Assembly: GCF_003226255.1 (NCBI RefSeq)
Contig: NZ_QJST01000007.1
Span: 62,001 to 126,000 of the forward strand
Length of the DNA stretch: 64,000 nt
Origin: Idiomarina fontislapidosi
GTDB taxonomy: Bacteria > Pseudomonadota > Gammaproteobacteria > Enterobacterales > Alteromonadaceae
Reading direction: 5' to 3'
The notes under the pieces were generated by a model, which searched no databases, was not told where the DNA came from, and saw nothing but the letters and a program-made list of their open reading frames with translations. The number at the start of each line of letters is the position of its first letter. Position 1 is the stretch's first letter. The translations under genes were made by a program, and so were the position numbers. Below, piece by piece: positions 29,797 to 39,993 of this stretch.

Positions 29797-29872
29797 GTCC
29801 CCTTCGTCTAGAGGCCTAGGACACTGCCCTTTCACGGCAGTAACAGGGGTTCGAATCCCCTAGGGGACGCCA
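29797..29872 (+). tRNA. tRNA-Glu (TTC), copy 1
   Basis: A 76-base cloverleaf with acceptor GTCCCCT/AGGGGAC, anticodon loop CTTTCAC (TTC) and encoded CCA. Confidence 0.97.
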
Positions 29873-29903
29873 ATTCTACTAACACGATGCATATTTTGAT
29901 TGC

Positions 29904-29979
29904 GTCCCCTTCGTCTAGAGGCCTAGGACACTGCCCTTTCACGGCAGTAACAGGGGTTCGAATCCCCTAGGGGACGCCA
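29904..29979 (+). tRNA. tRNA-Glu (TTC), copy 2
   Basis: Identical to copy 1, and also shares the upstream bases GATTGC with it, consistent with recent tandem duplication. Confidence 0.97.
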
Positions 29980-30008
29980 CTCAAAAAGCATCACCAATAA
30001 GTTTCTGG

Positions 30009-30084
30009 GTCCCCTTCGTCTAGAGGCCTAGGACACTGCCCTTTCACGGCAGTAACAGGGGTTCGAATCCCCTAGGGGACGCCA
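30009..30084 (+). tRNA. tRNA-Glu (TTC), copy 3
   Basis: Identical to copies 1 and 2; it is followed directly by an intrinsic terminator. Confidence 0.97.
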
Positions 30085-30088
30085 ACAC

Positions 30089-30115
30089 TAAACCACCTTC
30101 CATGGTGGTTTTTTT
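30089..30115 (+). terminator. intrinsic terminator of the tRNA-Ala/Glu transcript
   Basis: Stem AACCACC/GGTGGTT with loop TTCCAT followed by seven T. Confidence 0.9.
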
Positions 30116-30133
30116 GTGCCTGCGATTTATGAT

Positions 30134-30772
30134 TTACTGACTCGATGCCTCGGCTTGTTGAGCCAGCTCAAGTAGATAGGGTGAGAGGAAATCCGCGATC
30201 GATGCTTGCGCCTCAGCGGTCGGGTGGATGCCATCATCTTGTACGAAGTCAGGGTTGTCCACTAACTCGGTCATAAAGAACGGTACTAACGTCACCTCGT
30301 ATTTTTCTGCCACACGATTAAACACCGCTTGAAAGCGCTTAGAAAAGCGGGGACCATAGTTAGGTGGAACCATGACCTGGCTGAGCGCCACATTAATCCC
30401 TTTCGCTTGCGCCTGCTCGATCATATCGGACAAATTAGCCTCAACGGTCGCTAAGTCAAACCCTCGCAACCCGTCATTGCCGCCGAGTTCAATAAAAATT
30501 GCGTCAGGCTGATGACGCTCGATTACACCCGATAAACGATTCAAGCCGCCGCGGGTGGTGTCACCGCTGATACTTGCATTGATGATTTCAATGTTTGGGT
30601 ATTCTTGTTGCCAACGACGCTGTAATTCCGCGACCCAAGTTTGTTGTTGCGAAAGACCATAACCTGCACTTAGGCTATCTCCTAACACAACAAGTGAAAC
30701 ATTTGCCGCAACACTACGTATAGATATAAAAATCAAAGTAATACAAGCTAACTTTAATAGGAAATTTTTCAT
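30134..30772 (-). CDS. tesA: TesA-type GDSL esterase / acyl-CoA thioesterase I
   Basis: TesA is a periplasmic SGNH hydrolase with thioesterase, lysophospholipase and protease activity. The 212-residue protein has a signal peptide (KNFLLKLACITLIFIS, cleavage likely after VAA), the GDSL block VVLGDSLSAGYGL, the oxyanion block GGNDGLRG and the C-terminal DDGIHPT with catalytic Asp/His. I chose ATG 30772; residues upstream of it have no family match. Its start lies 3 bases from the divergent ybbA start, the tesA/ybbA-ybbP layout known from E. coli. Confidence 0.94.
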   Translation of the reverse strand: MKNFLLKLACITLIFISIRSVAANVSLVVLGDSLSAGYGLSQQQTWVAELQRRWQQEYPNIEIINASISGDTTRGGLNRLSGVIERHQPDAIFIELGGNDGLRGFDLATVEANLSDMIEQAQAKGINVALSQVMVPPNYGPRFSKRFQAVFNRVAEKYEVTLVPFFMTELVDNPDFVQDDGIHPTAEAQASIADFLSPYLLELAQQAEASSQ

Positions 30773-30775
30773 TTT

Positions 30776-31456
30776 ATGCTCATTCAAACTCAACAACTCG
30801 AAAAGATAGTCGAAACCTCTGAGGGACCGTTACAGATTCTGCAACCAATTGACCTCGCAATCAATGCCGGTGAGACCGTTGCTATTGTTGGGGCGTCGGG
30901 CTCAGGTAAATCAACACTATTATCACTCCTTGCGGGCTTAGACATTGCCACCCATGGCGATGTTCTTATAGAAAACGAAAAATTAAGCGATTTGGATGAA
31001 GAACAACGCGCAAAACTACGCGCTGATAAAGTGGGCTTTATCTTTCAGTCGTTCCTACTGGTGCCGAGTTTAAGCGCGTTAGAAAATGTGATGTTGCCTG
31101 CCGAGCTAGCGGGTCATAAAGGTGCCGAGAAGGAAGCACGAGAGTTGCTCGAAAAAGTCGGTTTATCAGACCGCTGGCATCATTATCCAAACCAGCTCTC
31201 GGGTGGTGAGCAGCAGCGGGTAGCGATTGCCCGTGCCTTCGTGGGACAACCGAAAATTCTATTTGCCGATGAGCCGACGGGTAACTTGGATAGCAAAACA
31301 GGCGATAAAGTCGAACAGTTATTGTTTGATCTAAACAAAGATTACGGCACCACCTTGGTGATGGTGACCCACGACACAACCTTGGCGAAGCGCTGTCAGC
31401 GCATTTTGAACATGGAAGCTGGTCAGTTGGCGGAGGCTTCGCAAGATGTGGCATAA
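30776..31456 (+). CDS. ybbA: ABC transporter ATP-binding protein YbbA
   Basis: YbbA is the ATPase of an MacB/LolD-class transporter of unknown substrate. The 226-residue protein has Walker [10 protein letters not shown], the signature [10 protein letters not shown], Walker [13 protein letters not shown] and the H-loop VTHD. It overlaps ybbP by 11 bases. The ribosome binding site (AGGAA) is 12 bases away from the ATG, which may be inefficient. Confidence 0.94.
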   Translation: MLIQTQQLEKIVETSEGPLQILQPIDLAINAGETVAIVGASGSGKSTLLSLLAGLDIATHGDVLIENEKLSDLDEEQRAKLRADKVGFIFQSFLLVPSLSALENVMLPAELAGHKGAEKEARELLEKVGLSDRWHHYPNQLSGGEQQRVAIARAFVGQPKILFADEPTGNLDSKTGDKVEQLLFDLNKDYGTTLVMVTHDTTLAKRCQRILNMEAGQLAEASQDVA

Positions 31457-33953
31457 AATATCTTTTCGCCTTCTTAAGCAGGAGTTGAAGCGCGGCGAGC
31501 TCACGATTATGGCGCTCGCTATCATTTTATCAGTGACAGCGGTGTTGTCTTTGTCACTCTTTAGTGAGCGCCTACAATCGGGTTTGCTGGAACGGAGCAG
31601 TGAGTTTCTCGCAGCTGATCGGGTGTTGAGCTCGCGCAGGGATATACCGCAAGAGTGGTTAGAAAAAGCAGAGCAAGACGGTATTCAGACAGCGTGGCGC
31701 GTCATATTCAATTCAATGGCGTTTGCTAACGACCAGCTTGAGCTTGTTGATATTAAAGCGGTGTCTGATGGGTATCCGCTGCGCGGCGAGCTTAAAGTAG
31801 CGGATAAGCCCTTCGTTGAGGGCGAAGTGTCTACCACGTTGCCGCCAGAGGGTGAAGCATGGGTGGCTTCCAGTCTATTCCAAGCGTTGTCGCTTGAAAT
31901 GGGCGACTCAATCGAGGTGGGTAATAGTCGCTTTAAAGTAACTAAAGTAGTCACCTATGAGCCTGATGTGGGCTTTTCTGTGTTCACCGATAGCCCTAAT
32001 GTGATTATTCGCTATTCACAATTGGCAGAAACCGGATTAATTCAACCCGGTAGCCGTGTGCGTTACAACGTGTTGTTCGCGGGGAACCCAACGCAGCTGG
32101 ATAATTACGAAAGCTGGTTGTTACCGCAACTAAACGATGACACCCATAGCTGGCGCAGTATCGAAGATGGTGACAGTCCTTTGGCACGTGCGTTAAATCG
32201 CGCTGAGCGCTTTATGATGCTAGCGAGCTTATTGGGCGTTGTTCTCGCGGCGACGGCCGTTGCCGTGGCAGCACAGCGCTATTGTCAGCGTAATTACGAT
32301 GTGGTCGCGATTTTTAAAACCTTGGGCGCAGGTAAGCAACAAATCCGTAAAATCTTTGTGCTTCACTTACTGTTGCTCACAGGGATCAGCGTCGGTGTTG
32401 GTATTCTGCTCGGGTGGCTCATTCAATCCTACGTTATTAACTGGGTCGCAGAACAACTGGGGGCATCCTTGCCATCAGCGAGTTGGCGTCCGTATGCGTT
32501 AGCGATTGCGACCGGCTTAATCAGTGCTGTGATGTTTACGCTGTATCCTTTGTTCAGACTAATTTCAATCCCACCCTTGCGAGTGTTGCACCGTCAGATG
32601 GTTGGGGTACAGGCGATTCGTTGGCTGCAGTGGATATTGAGCGGCGGTACGATTTACGGATTATTGGTGCTGTATTCTCAACAGTGGTGGTTGTCGACTG
32701 CCTTGTTTGTGGGAGGCGCTTTCGCCGCAGGTATTTTGCTGTTAATCGGCCGCGTATTGATTGGTGCTGGACGTAAAGCGGGCATGCAAGCGGGCAGTGC
32801 GTGGCGTTTAGCCATGGCCGGCTTACAACGACGCGCTTCGGCCAATAGCGTGCAAATGCTGAGTTTTTCGACAGCGATCATGTTGTTATTGCTTGTCATC
32901 GTTCTGCGTAATGACTTACTGGCAGATTGGCAACGCCAATTACCAGAGGATGCACCAAACTACTTTGCTTTAAACATTGCTGAGGAAAAAGTTGATGACC
33001 TGCGCGATATGTTTGCCCGTGAGAACATTGAGGCAACCGATCAGTATCCCCTAATTCCAGGGCGGGTGACGCACCACAATGGTACTGAACTGATTGACGA
33101 GGTCACCAAGGAAGATCGCGAGGAAGTCGAAGAAGGGGATCGTGAGGAAGGCTTTGGGCGCGAGTTGTCATTGACGTGGCGGGATACTGTGCCGCCTAAC
33201 AATGAGATTGTCAGTGGCAGCTGGTGGGGCGAGAACGCAGAGCCTCAAGTCTCGGTTGAACGACAAGCTGCTGAGCGATTAGAGATTAAAGTGGGCGATA
33301 CACTGACCTTCAACATCGGTGGTGAGGTGTTTACCGTACCCGTAACGAGTTTGCGTGAAGCCGACTGGGGTTCGCTGCAACCTAACTTCTACATGATCTT
33401 TAACACCAGTACGCTTGCTGATTTCCCAGCGACTTATATCACCAGCTTTCATCTTGATAGCGACCGCAAGGACGAATTGTATCAGTTGTTTAGGCCTTTC
33501 CCTGAGGCCTCGCTGATTGATTTGGACGCGATCATTGATCAAATCCGTGAAGTCATCTCGCAGGTCAGTATTGCGATTCTTTTCGTATTAGTCTTGGTGA
33601 TGATTGCCGGCGCTTTGGTCTTAATCGCGCAAGTGCAAGCCAGTATGGAAGAACGCCAAAAGGAACTCGTTATTCTGCGTACCTTAGGTGCTTCAGGCAA
33701 ACTATTGAGTCGAAGTATCAGTTACGAATTTCTGATGCTGGGTGCGATCAGCGGTTTGATCGCAACCATTGCCATGGATTTGTCACTACTTATTTTGCAA
33801 ACCCAAGTGTTTAATATGGAAGCGACGTGGCATTGGCGCTTGTGGCTGTTAGGTCCTATTTCGGGTGCTGTGGTAGTTGCTTTGTTAGGTCGATTGGCGT
33901 GTGCGCGTCTGATTCGTCGCAATACTGCACAATTGATTCGTAAATTGATTTAA
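31446..33953 (+). CDS. ybbP: ABC transporter permease YbbP (FtsX-like)
   Basis: The 835-residue permease partner of YbbA. It has an N-terminal membrane helix, a large periplasmic domain, and two FtsX-type membrane modules (about residues 260-470 and 700-830), an architecture of the YbbP family (E. coli about 804 residues). The acidic stretch EDREEVEEGDREEGFGRE near residue 560 in the second periplasmic domain looks like a local insertion. Substrate is unknown; association with the lipid esterase TesA is conserved. Its 11-base overlap with ybbA indicates an operon. Confidence 0.93.
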   Translation: MWHKISFRLLKQELKRGELTIMALAIILSVTAVLSLSLFSERLQSGLLERSSEFLAADRVLSSRRDIPQEWLEKAEQDGIQTAWRVIFNSMAFANDQLELVDIKAVSDGYPLRGELKVADKPFVEGEVSTTLPPEGEAWVASSLFQALSLEMGDSIEVGNSRFKVTKVVTYEPDVGFSVFTDSPNVIIRYSQLAETGLIQPGSRVRYNVLFAGNPTQLDNYESWLLPQLNDDTHSWRSIEDGDSPLARALNRAERFMMLASLLGVVLAATAVAVAAQRYCQRNYDVVAIFKTLGAGKQQIRKIFVLHLLLLTGISVGVGILLGWLIQSYVINWVAEQLGASLPSASWRPYALAIATGLISAVMFTLYPLFRLISIPPLRVLHRQMVGVQAIRWLQWILSGGTIYGLLVLYSQQWWLSTALFVGGAFAAGILLLIGRVLIGAGRKAGMQAGSAWRLAMAGLQRRASANSVQMLSFSTAIMLLLLVIVLRNDLLADWQRQLPEDAPNYFALNIAEEKVDDLRDMFARENIEATDQYPLIPGRVTHHNGTELIDEVTKEDREEVEEGDREEGFGRELSLTWRDTVPPNNEIVSGSWWGENAEPQVSVERQAAERLEIKVGDTLTFNIGGEVFTVPVTSLREADWGSLQPNFYMIFNTSTLADFPATYITSFHLDSDRKDELYQLFRPFPEASLIDLDAIIDQIREVISQVSIAILFVLVLVMIAGALVLIAQVQASMEERQKELVILRTLGASGKLLSRSISYEFLMLGAISGLIATIAMDLSLLILQTQVFNMEATWHWRLWLLGPISGAVVVALLGRLACARLIRRNTAQLIRKLI

Positions 33954-33966
33954 CAGGAGGCGGTGT

Positions 33967-34857
33967 ATGAAAATTCTTATTACAGGGGGCTCGGGGCTGA
34001 TAGGCTCGAGCTTTATCCGCTATTACAGCCAACAGCATCAGTTTACGGTGACAACGCGCTCGGTTGAGCGCGTAAAACAGCAGTTTCGCGGCTATGGCGT
34101 TGATGTTGTCAGTGAGTTGCCATCAGCGCAGGGGCTTACAGAATTTGATGCTGTGATTAACCTGCAGGGCGCGGGTATTGCTGATAAACGCTGGACTGCC
34201 GAGCGCAAGCAAGAGTTACAGAACAGTCGTTGGCAGATCACTGAGGCTCTGGTACAAAGGATAAAAGAATGCCCATCACCTCCGGTATTACTGAGTGGTT
34301 CGGCGATTGGTGTTTACGGACCAAGAGATGATGAACCCGTAAGTGAGGAGGCAACGCCTCAAACTTACGACTTTGCCGCTGAGCTTTGTCAGCAGTGGGA
34401 GTCTATTGCGTTGTCGGTACAGCAATACACTCGAGTGGTTTGTTTACGAACCGGAGTGGTGCTAGACAGTGCCCAAGGCGCTTTGCCTCGCATGGCGTTG
34501 CCATATAAACTGGGTTTGGGCGGTCCAATGGGCTCGGGTAAGCAGATGATGTCGTGGATCCATATCGAGGACATCATTCGTGCGTTAGAGTTTATTTTGC
34601 AGGATGATAGCATTGCGGGTCCCGTGAACTTGACGGCACCGAATCCGACTGCCAATAAACAATTCAGTCAGACATTAGCAAAAACCCTACACCGACCGCA
34701 CGTACTGTTCGTGCCGTCGTTTGCTTTAAACTTAATGTTGGGCGAGATGGCTTCAATGTTACTTGAGGGGCAAGCGGTGGTGCCGAAAAAGCTCGAGCAA
34801 GCGGGTTTTCATTTTAACTTTCCTCAATTGCAGGATGCGTTAGCCGATTTGCTGTAA
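33967..34857 (+). CDS. yfcH: TIGR01777-type NAD-dependent epimerase (YfcH family)
   Basis: A 296-residue extended-SDR-like protein of the SDR39U1/YfcH family; activity is unproven. It has the N-terminal dinucleotide-binding motif TGGSGLIGSSF, NLQGAGIADKRW and the SGSAIGVYGPRDDE block of the family, and ends in a C-terminal DUF1731-like region (VVPKKLEQAGFHF). AGGAGG is 7 bases before ATG. It starts 13 bases after ybbP and its last 44 bases overlap the convergent hydrolase gene. Confidence 0.9.
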   Translation: MKILITGGSGLIGSSFIRYYSQQHQFTVTTRSVERVKQQFRGYGVDVVSELPSAQGLTEFDAVINLQGAGIADKRWTAERKQELQNSRWQITEALVQRIKECPSPPVLLSGSAIGVYGPRDDEPVSEEATPQTYDFAAELCQQWESIALSVQQYTRVVCLRTGVVLDSAQGALPRMALPYKLGLGGPMGSGKQMMSWIHIEDIIRALEFILQDDSIAGPVNLTAPNPTANKQFSQTLAKTLHRPHVLFVPSFALNLMLGEMASMLLEGQAVVPKKLEQAGFHFNFPQLQDALADLL

Positions 34858-35686
34858 TTGCAGGGAGTAGAAACTGCTGCCACAAGGTGTGCTGATGAGT
34901 TGGCTTGAAGATGTTGAAGTGGCCAATACGTCGACCTGCTTGCTGAGGGGTTAACCGTGTCAGCTTTTGTTCAGTGTTGGGGTATCGTTGCAGTAGCGCG
35001 CGAACGTTATCCTCAACCAACAACTCATCGTCGCTGATGGAGAAGGCGTGATACGGTTGTGTTAAGCGTTGATAGCCTTCGAGTTGCTCTGCCGATAAGT
35101 GGTCAAACAAATAATTACGGCTGCGGCACCAGCGGCTCCATTGACGCATTGCACGTGCAGGCATGTCACCAACCATATTGAGCCGTTTTCCTGGAAAGTA
35201 GCCCGCAATCGGTGTCGCCAACGGGATTGCCAAGTACCACAGTAACCACGAGGTGCGTTTTACCTGAGCACTGGCTTTAAGCCAATAACCTGTGCCTGAC
35301 GCCACGGTAACAATGCGGTTAATGCGCTCGGGTTGTGGGATCAAACCCAGTAGCTGACCACCGAGGCTATGCCCTAACCAAACTAACTCTGCCGACGGTC
35401 GCTGTTGAGACGCCCAAGTAAGCACGTGGTCGAGGTCTAAGGTCGCCCATTCGATAATGTCCGTGTCGATCGCGTTGAGCGGCTTATTCTTAGAATCGCC
35501 AATGCCGTAATAGTCGAAACAAGTCACTGCAATTCCCTGATCGGCTAACCACTGGGCAAATCGGTGATAAAACCGTTGCTTTACGCCGAGCGCCGGCGCG
35601 ATCACAACATGTTGTTGCGCCGCTACGGCTGGAAAGTGATTGATCGCCAATGCCCGATCGGCGTATTCAAGCATTAACCTTTGCAT
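34814..35686 (-). CDS. predicted alpha/beta hydrolase (COG4757 type)
   Basis: A 290-residue alpha/beta hydrolase. It has the elbow LGHSLGGQLLG with nucleophile Ser near residue 107, upstream FDYYGIGDSK and a late GHFNIFK with the likely catalytic His. COG4757-type proteins are uncharacterised esterases. It begins 5 bases after yciI, so it may be the last gene of a long trp-yciB-yciI transcript. A second ATG at 35674 is an alternative start. Its 3' 44 bases overlap yfcH antiparallel. Confidence 0.87.
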   Translation of the reverse strand: MQRLMLEYADRALAINHFPAVAAQQHVVIAPALGVKQRFYHRFAQWLADQGIAVTCFDYYGIGDSKNKPLNAIDTDIIEWATLDLDHVLTWASQQRPSAELVWLGHSLGGQLLGLIPQPERINRIVTVASGTGYWLKASAQVKRTSWLLWYLAIPLATPIAGYFPGKRLNMVGDMPARAMRQWSRWCRSRNYLFDHLSAEQLEGYQRLTQPYHAFSISDDELLVEDNVRALLQRYPNTEQKLTRLTPQQAGRRIGHFNIFKPTHQHTLWQQFLLPAITANRLTHPAIEES

Positions 35687-35691
35687 ACTGC

Positions 35692-35991
35692 TTATGGCAG
35701 CACGGGGTTGAACGGTTTAACGTGTGCCGAGCGGTAGACGCCTGCTTCCCAGTAAGGGTCGGCGTGTGCCCACTGTTCGGCTTGTTCAAGGGTGTCGAAT
35801 TCAGCGATAACAACGGAGCCTGTAAAGCCCAAGATACCCGGGTCTTTTTCAGCGATCGCAGGGCAGGGGCCTGCGACAAGTAAACGTCCTTGCTCTTTTA
35901 ATGCCTCTAAGCGTTTAATATGCGCTGGGCGCGCTTGCTTACGCTTGGCGAGCGAGTCGTCATGGTCTTCTGCAAAAATCACAAACCACAT
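35692..35991 (-). CDS. yciI: YciI family protein
   Basis: A 99-residue ferredoxin-like-fold YciI protein (MWFVIFAEDHDDSLAKRKQ, RPAHIKRLEAL with conserved His, and the terminal WAHADPYWEAGVY). Proteins of this family are often linked to muconolactone-isomerase-like folds, but the function is unknown. It begins 3 bases after yciB with AAGGAG in the yciB 3' end, so the two are in one operon, as near trp in E. coli. Confidence 0.92.
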   Translation of the reverse strand: MWFVIFAEDHDDSLAKRKQARPAHIKRLEALKEQGRLLVAGPCPAIAEKDPGILGFTGSVVIAEFDTLEQAEQWAHADPYWEAGVYRSAHVKPFNPVLP

Positions 35992-35994
35992 GGC

Positions 35995-36537
35995 TTATTT
36001 TTCTCCTTCCATGTCCTCAGCGTGTCGGTAGATATACATACCTGTAGCGACGACCAGCACTAACGAAATACCAATAATGCCAAACACCTTAAAGTTAACC
36101 CAAGCATCTTGTGACATATATTGAGCGACATAAACATTAACCGCCGCAATCGCGATACAGGTAATCACCCAAGCATACGTCAGGCGGTTCCATGCCTTAT
36201 CGGGCATTTTGATGTCGGCATCAAATAGGCTTTTCAGCGGGCTGGTTTTTTTGATCCAAAGCGTGCCAGCCAATAGCGCGGCAATCAGCACGTAGATAAT
36301 GGATACTTTGATTTTAACGAACCAGTCATCATGTAAAAAAACGGTGATACCGCCAAATACCAGCACGGCACCTAACACGATCCAATGGCGGCTAGTAATG
36401 GGTTGTTTAAGTAGCTTAAGACCAACTAGCTGTACGATGGTTAATCCCATTAGCGCCCAGGTCGCAGCGAAAATATCGACCATCTGATACACGACAAAAA
36501 AGACAACTAATGGTAAGTACTCTAATACCAGCGCCAT
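35995..36537 (-). CDS. yciB: inner membrane septation protein YciB (IspZ)
   Basis: A 180-residue multi-spanning membrane protein of the YciB/IspZ family, implicated in cell-envelope integrity and septation. It starts MALVLEYLPLVVFFVVY and has about five helices plus the SPLKSLFDADIKMPDKAWNRL block diagnostic of the family. It begins 8 bases after the trpA stop with AGGAGT in the spacer, so it is probably cotranscribed with the trp genes. Confidence 0.94.
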   Translation of the reverse strand: MALVLEYLPLVVFFVVYQMVDIFAATWALMGLTIVQLVGLKLLKQPITSRHWIVLGAVLVFGGITVFLHDDWFVKIKVSIIYVLIAALLAGTLWIKKTSPLKSLFDADIKMPDKAWNRLTYAWVITCIAIAAVNVYVAQYMSQDAWVNFKVFGIIGISLVLVVATGMYIYRHAEDMEGEK

Positions 36538-36545
36538 GGATACTC

Positions 36546-37352
36546 CTACTGCTCAGTGGCTGACTTCATCGACCCGACAAATTGTCCAAGTTGGTCGAGC
36601 ATTTGTGCTGTATTGTCGAGGTTTTTCTCGATAATAGCAACGACCGCCGAACCACTGATAGCGCCTTGTGCACCTGCCTTAATCGTGGCCGCCACATGCT
36701 CGGGTTGGGAAATACCGAAACCTAGCATAATCGGCGCCGAACCGGCTGAACGCAATTGCGCAATGAGCTTCTCAGCTGGCACCTGCATTTGTGTTTCGGT
36801 TCCTGTCACGCCCGAACGGCTGAGCAAGTAAACATAGCCTTGGCTTTGCTTGGCAATTGCCTCGACCAACGCATCTGAAGCGTCGGGTGGGCAAATAAAC
36901 ACCGGTGCCACCTGACGATCAAGCGCAGGTTGTGAGAAGCGAATGGCTTCTTTGGTCGGTAAATCAGCGACCAGTACCGAGTCGACGCCAACCGCTGCCA
37001 TTTTATCGTAAAATGTATCGATTCCTTTGGCAAAAATGAGGTTTGCGTAAACCAACAAGCCAATCGGAATATCAGGTGCGTATTCGCGCACTTGTTTTAG
37101 AATCGATAAACAGTCTTCAAATCGCGTACCCCCCTCAAGCGCACGAACGTTAGCGCGCTGAATAACGGGACCATCGGCGACAGGGTCAGAAAACGGAAGA
37201 CCCAGCTCCAGAGCATCGGCGCCAGCATCAATCAAGCGCTTGATGATTTCGACACTGACTTCAGGGGTCGGATCCCCTAAGGTGACGAAGGGAACGAAAG
37301 CCCCTTGTTGCTGCTTCTCTAAATTTGCGAATAGTTGTTCATAACGACTCAT
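36546..37352 (-). CDS. trpA: tryptophan synthase alpha chain
   Basis: TrpA cleaves indole-3-glycerol phosphate to indole and glyceraldehyde-3-phosphate in the alpha2-beta2 complex. The 268-residue TIM barrel has the catalytic Glu in [14 protein letters not shown], the loop VADLPTKEA with the catalytic Asp equivalent, and the [12 protein letters not shown] phosphate-binding loop. It starts 14 bases after trpB. Confidence 0.97.
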   Translation of the reverse strand: MSRYEQLFANLEKQQQGAFVPFVTLGDPTPEVSVEIIKRLIDAGADALELGLPFSDPVADGPVIQRANVRALEGGTRFEDCLSILKQVREYAPDIPIGLLVYANLIFAKGIDTFYDKMAAVGVDSVLVADLPTKEAIRFSQPALDRQVAPVFICPPDASDALVEAIAKQSQGYVYLLSRSGVTGTETQMQVPAEKLIAQLRSAGSAPIMLGFGISQPEHVAATIKAGAQGAISGSAVVAIIEKNLDNTAQMLDQLGQFVGSMKSATEQ

Positions 37353-37366
37353 TTACGGACACCCTG

Positions 37367-38560
37367 TTATTTTTCTTGAGCATTAAAAATACGACGAACG
37401 TGATCAATATCTTTGTCGCCACGCCCCGATAAGTTGATTAAAAGGATTTCAGGTGCATCGGGTTCAGCTGCACGTTTGAGTGCGTAGGCGAGCGCATGTG
37501 CAGATTCCAATGCAGGTATAATACCCTCATGGCGAGAAAGTAACTGAAATGCGGCTAATGCCTCATCATCGGTGACCGACTCATAACGCGCTCGACCAAT
37601 CGCTTTTAAATGTGCGTGTTGTGGTCCAACACCAGGGTAATCCAAGCCGGCAGAGACAGAGTAAGATTCTTCGACTTGTCCTTCATCGGTTTGCATCAAA
37701 TAAGTTAAGCAGCCGTGCAAAATGCCTGGGCTTCCCGCTGTCAGCGTTGCGCCATGGTGTTGCGTGTCGACACCTTTACCGGCAGGCTCGACGCCTACCA
37801 ACGCTACATCGGGTTCATCGATAAAGTCAGTGAACATGCCAATGGCATTCGAACCACCTCCGACACAGGCAATGACTTCATCGGGCAGACGACCTGCTTG
37901 CTCGATGATTTGTTGCTTCGCTTCTTCCCCAATCATTTTGTGAAACTCACGCACAATCGTCGGGAAGGGGTGAGCACCGGCTGCGGTACCTAGCAAATAA
38001 TGGGTGGTTGGATAACTCGCTGTCCAGTCACGTAAGGCTTCATTAACGGCATCTTTTAACGTCCCGCTTCCAGTATCAACAGGCACCACCTTGGCACCCA
38101 TTAATTCCATACGAAATACGTTGGGTTGCTGGCGTTCGACGTCTTTTTTACCCATGTAAATAATGCATTCAAGATCGAGTAGTGCACAAGCAAGCGCTGT
38201 TGCTGTGCCATGCTGACCCGCTCCGGTCTCTGCAATGATGCGCGTTTTACCCATCCGTTTAGCGAGTAATGCCTGCCCCAATACTTGGTTGGTTTTATGG
38301 GCACCGCCGTGCAACAAGTCTTCGCGCTTGAGGTAAATTTTTGTTCCGTTAGGACTGTCTAACGGTAAGTTACGACACAGCGATAGCGGCGTGGGGCGAC
38401 CTAAGTAATTCTTCAACAGGCCACGAAACTCTGCTTGGAACGCCTCATCCTGCTGTGCGTCAGTAAATGCTTTTTCGAGCTGCTCTAATGCAGGTAATAG
38501 AATTTCAGGTACAAACTGACCACCAAAGTCGCCAAAATAGGCGGAAAGTGACTGGCTCAT
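37367..38560 (-). CDS. trpB: tryptophan synthase beta chain
   Basis: TrpB condenses indole with serine using PLP. The 397-residue protein has the PLP Lys in [14 protein letters not shown], the [11 protein letters not shown] loop, the phosphate-binding GGGSNAIG and the [11 protein letters not shown]-type motif ([13 protein letters not shown]). The start ATG overlaps the trpCF stop (38557-38560), so translation is coupled. Confidence 0.97.
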   Translation of the reverse strand: MSQSLSAYFGDFGGQFVPEILLPALEQLEKAFTDAQQDEAFQAEFRGLLKNYLGRPTPLSLCRNLPLDSPNGTKIYLKREDLLHGGAHKTNQVLGQALLAKRMGKTRIIAETGAGQHGTATALACALLDLECIIYMGKKDVERQQPNVFRMELMGAKVVPVDTGSGTLKDAVNEALRDWTASYPTTHYLLGTAAGAHPFPTIVREFHKMIGEEAKQQIIEQAGRLPDEVIACVGGGSNAIGMFTDFIDEPDVALVGVEPAGKGVDTQHHGATLTAGSPGILHGCLTYLMQTDEGQVEESYSVSAGLDYPGVGPQHAHLKAIGRARYESVTDDEALAAFQLLSRHEGIIPALESAHALAYALKRAAEPDAPEILLINLSGRGDKDIDHVRRIFNAQEK

Positions 38561-39993
38561 GCTGCGGCCTCCTGTGAATGAATCGATTGTGCATTCGCAC
38601 CGTAGTGACGAATGCGTTGAAAGAGAGAATAAACTAATTGTGCATCTTTAATACCGGCTTGCCACTCTAACTTCGAGCTCGCGTCCACCCCGATAAAGCC
38701 TTGGCTAATCGCTGCGCTGACATTGCTTGGACTAATTCCTCCGGCAAGTAGGCAGCGGGCCCGTTCTTGTGCATCCATGTCATTCAATAATTGCCAATTA
38801 AAGGTTTCGCCCGTGCCACCTTGACCATGATCAAGTACAAAGCGGTCGACTGAATGGCGTAGCGGATGCTCGTTGAGCCTAAATGGTGCGTCAACGGTGA
38901 CCGCCTTCCATATTTGTACGTGCGCGATACCCGCTTGCTTAAAGCGGTTTTTCAGTTCAACGGTGAAATCAATATCCTCATGCCCATGCAACTGCACAGC
39001 ATGCAAACCAAGCTCGAACGCTGTATCCACTACAAACGAGAGGGGTTGATCAGCGAACACGCCGACATAGTGTAACCCTTTAACTTGACGAATAATGTTG
39101 CCCGCTTGCTCGACCTCGAGACAACGAGGAGAGCGTTCGGCAAAAATCAAACCGCCAAACACAGCGCCCGCCGTGCGTGCGCTAAGTGCATCCTCTGCAC
39201 GTGTTAACCCACAGACCTTGTTTTCGCCATAGAGTAATTTTCGGCAGGCGAGGTCGACATCGTTTTCAGCGCTTAACGCGCTACCGACTAAAAAGCCATT
39301 GACGATATCGCTGCAGCGGCGAATATCGTGGTGTTCACTAAATCCTGATTCAGCGATCAGCAGCGCCCCTTTGGGGGCGAGAGGTGCCAGCTCGTGGCTG
39401 CGATTAGGGTTAATACTGAGATCGGTTAAGTCACGATGGTTGATACCGATAATGCGTGCGCCGAGTTGTGCGGCACGCTCCATTTCGGTCTCATTGGCGA
39501 CTTCTGTCAGCACGTCTAATCCTAACTCATCGGCAACCGCGTGCAGACGTTGGTATTGCTCGTTATCTAACACCGACAGCATCAGCAATATGGCATCGGC
39601 ACCAAAATAGCGAGCGCGATAGACTTGTTGTTCGTCAATAAAAAAGTCTTTGCAGAGTATCGGTAAGTCAACGTGCTGGCTGACTGCTGCCAGATACTCG
39701 TAGCTACCTTGAAAGTACTCAGGCTCCGTTAGCACTGAAATCGCAGCTGCATAAGGCTGGTAGGTTTTCGCTAGCTCGACTGGATTAAAGTCGGGCCGAA
39801 TCAGTCCTTTAGATGGCGATGCTTTTTTGCACTCTAGAATAAAACCCGCTTGTGGCTGGTTCAAGGCATCATAGAGGCTGCGGGTACTTGGAGACAACGC
39901 ATTGTGTTCACTCGGTATTGCGTATAACTGGTCTTGTTGCTTATTTTGGAGCCTTTTTTGGGCAACAATTTCAGTGAGTATATTACTCGACAT
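38557..39993 (-). CDS. trpCF: bifunctional indole-3-glycerol phosphate synthase / phosphoribosylanthranilate isomerase TrpCF
   Basis: A fusion of TrpC (about residues 1-260) and TrpF (about 265-478), catalysing two consecutive steps of tryptophan synthesis. TrpC marks: [13 protein letters not shown] with the catalytic Lys, [22 protein letters not shown] and IAESGF. TrpF marks: [11 protein letters not shown] with the active-site Cys, FAERSPR and VQLHGHED, then [13 protein letters not shown]. The same fusion occurs in E. coli. Its start overlaps the trpD stop by 11 bases. Confidence 0.97.
   Translation of the reverse strand: MSSNILTEIVAQKRLQNKQQDQLYAIPSEHNALSPSTRSLYDALNQPQAGFILECKKASPSKGLIRPDFNPVELAKTYQPYAAAISVLTEPEYFQGSYEYLAAVSQHVDLPILCKDFFIDEQQVYRARYFGADAILLMLSVLDNEQYQRLHAVADELGLDVLTEVANETEMERAAQLGARIIGINHRDLTDLSINPNRSHELAPLAPKGALLIAESGFSEHHDIRRCSDIVNGFLVGSALSAENDVDLACRKLLYGENKVCGLTRAEDALSARTAGAVFGGLIFAERSPRCLEVEQAGNIIRQVKGLHYVGVFADQPLSFVVDTAFELGLHAVQLHGHEDIDFTVELKNRFKQAGIAHVQIWKAVTVDAPFRLNEHPLRHSVDRFVLDHGQGGTGETFNWQLLNDMDAQERARCLLAGGISPSNVSAAISQGFIGVDASSKLEWQAGIKDAQLVYSLFQRIRHYGANAQSIHSQEAAA

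Noticed and set aside
29797-30084. CRISPR-like direct repeats
   Set aside because: The three 76-base repeats are tRNA-Glu genes with complete cloverleaves.
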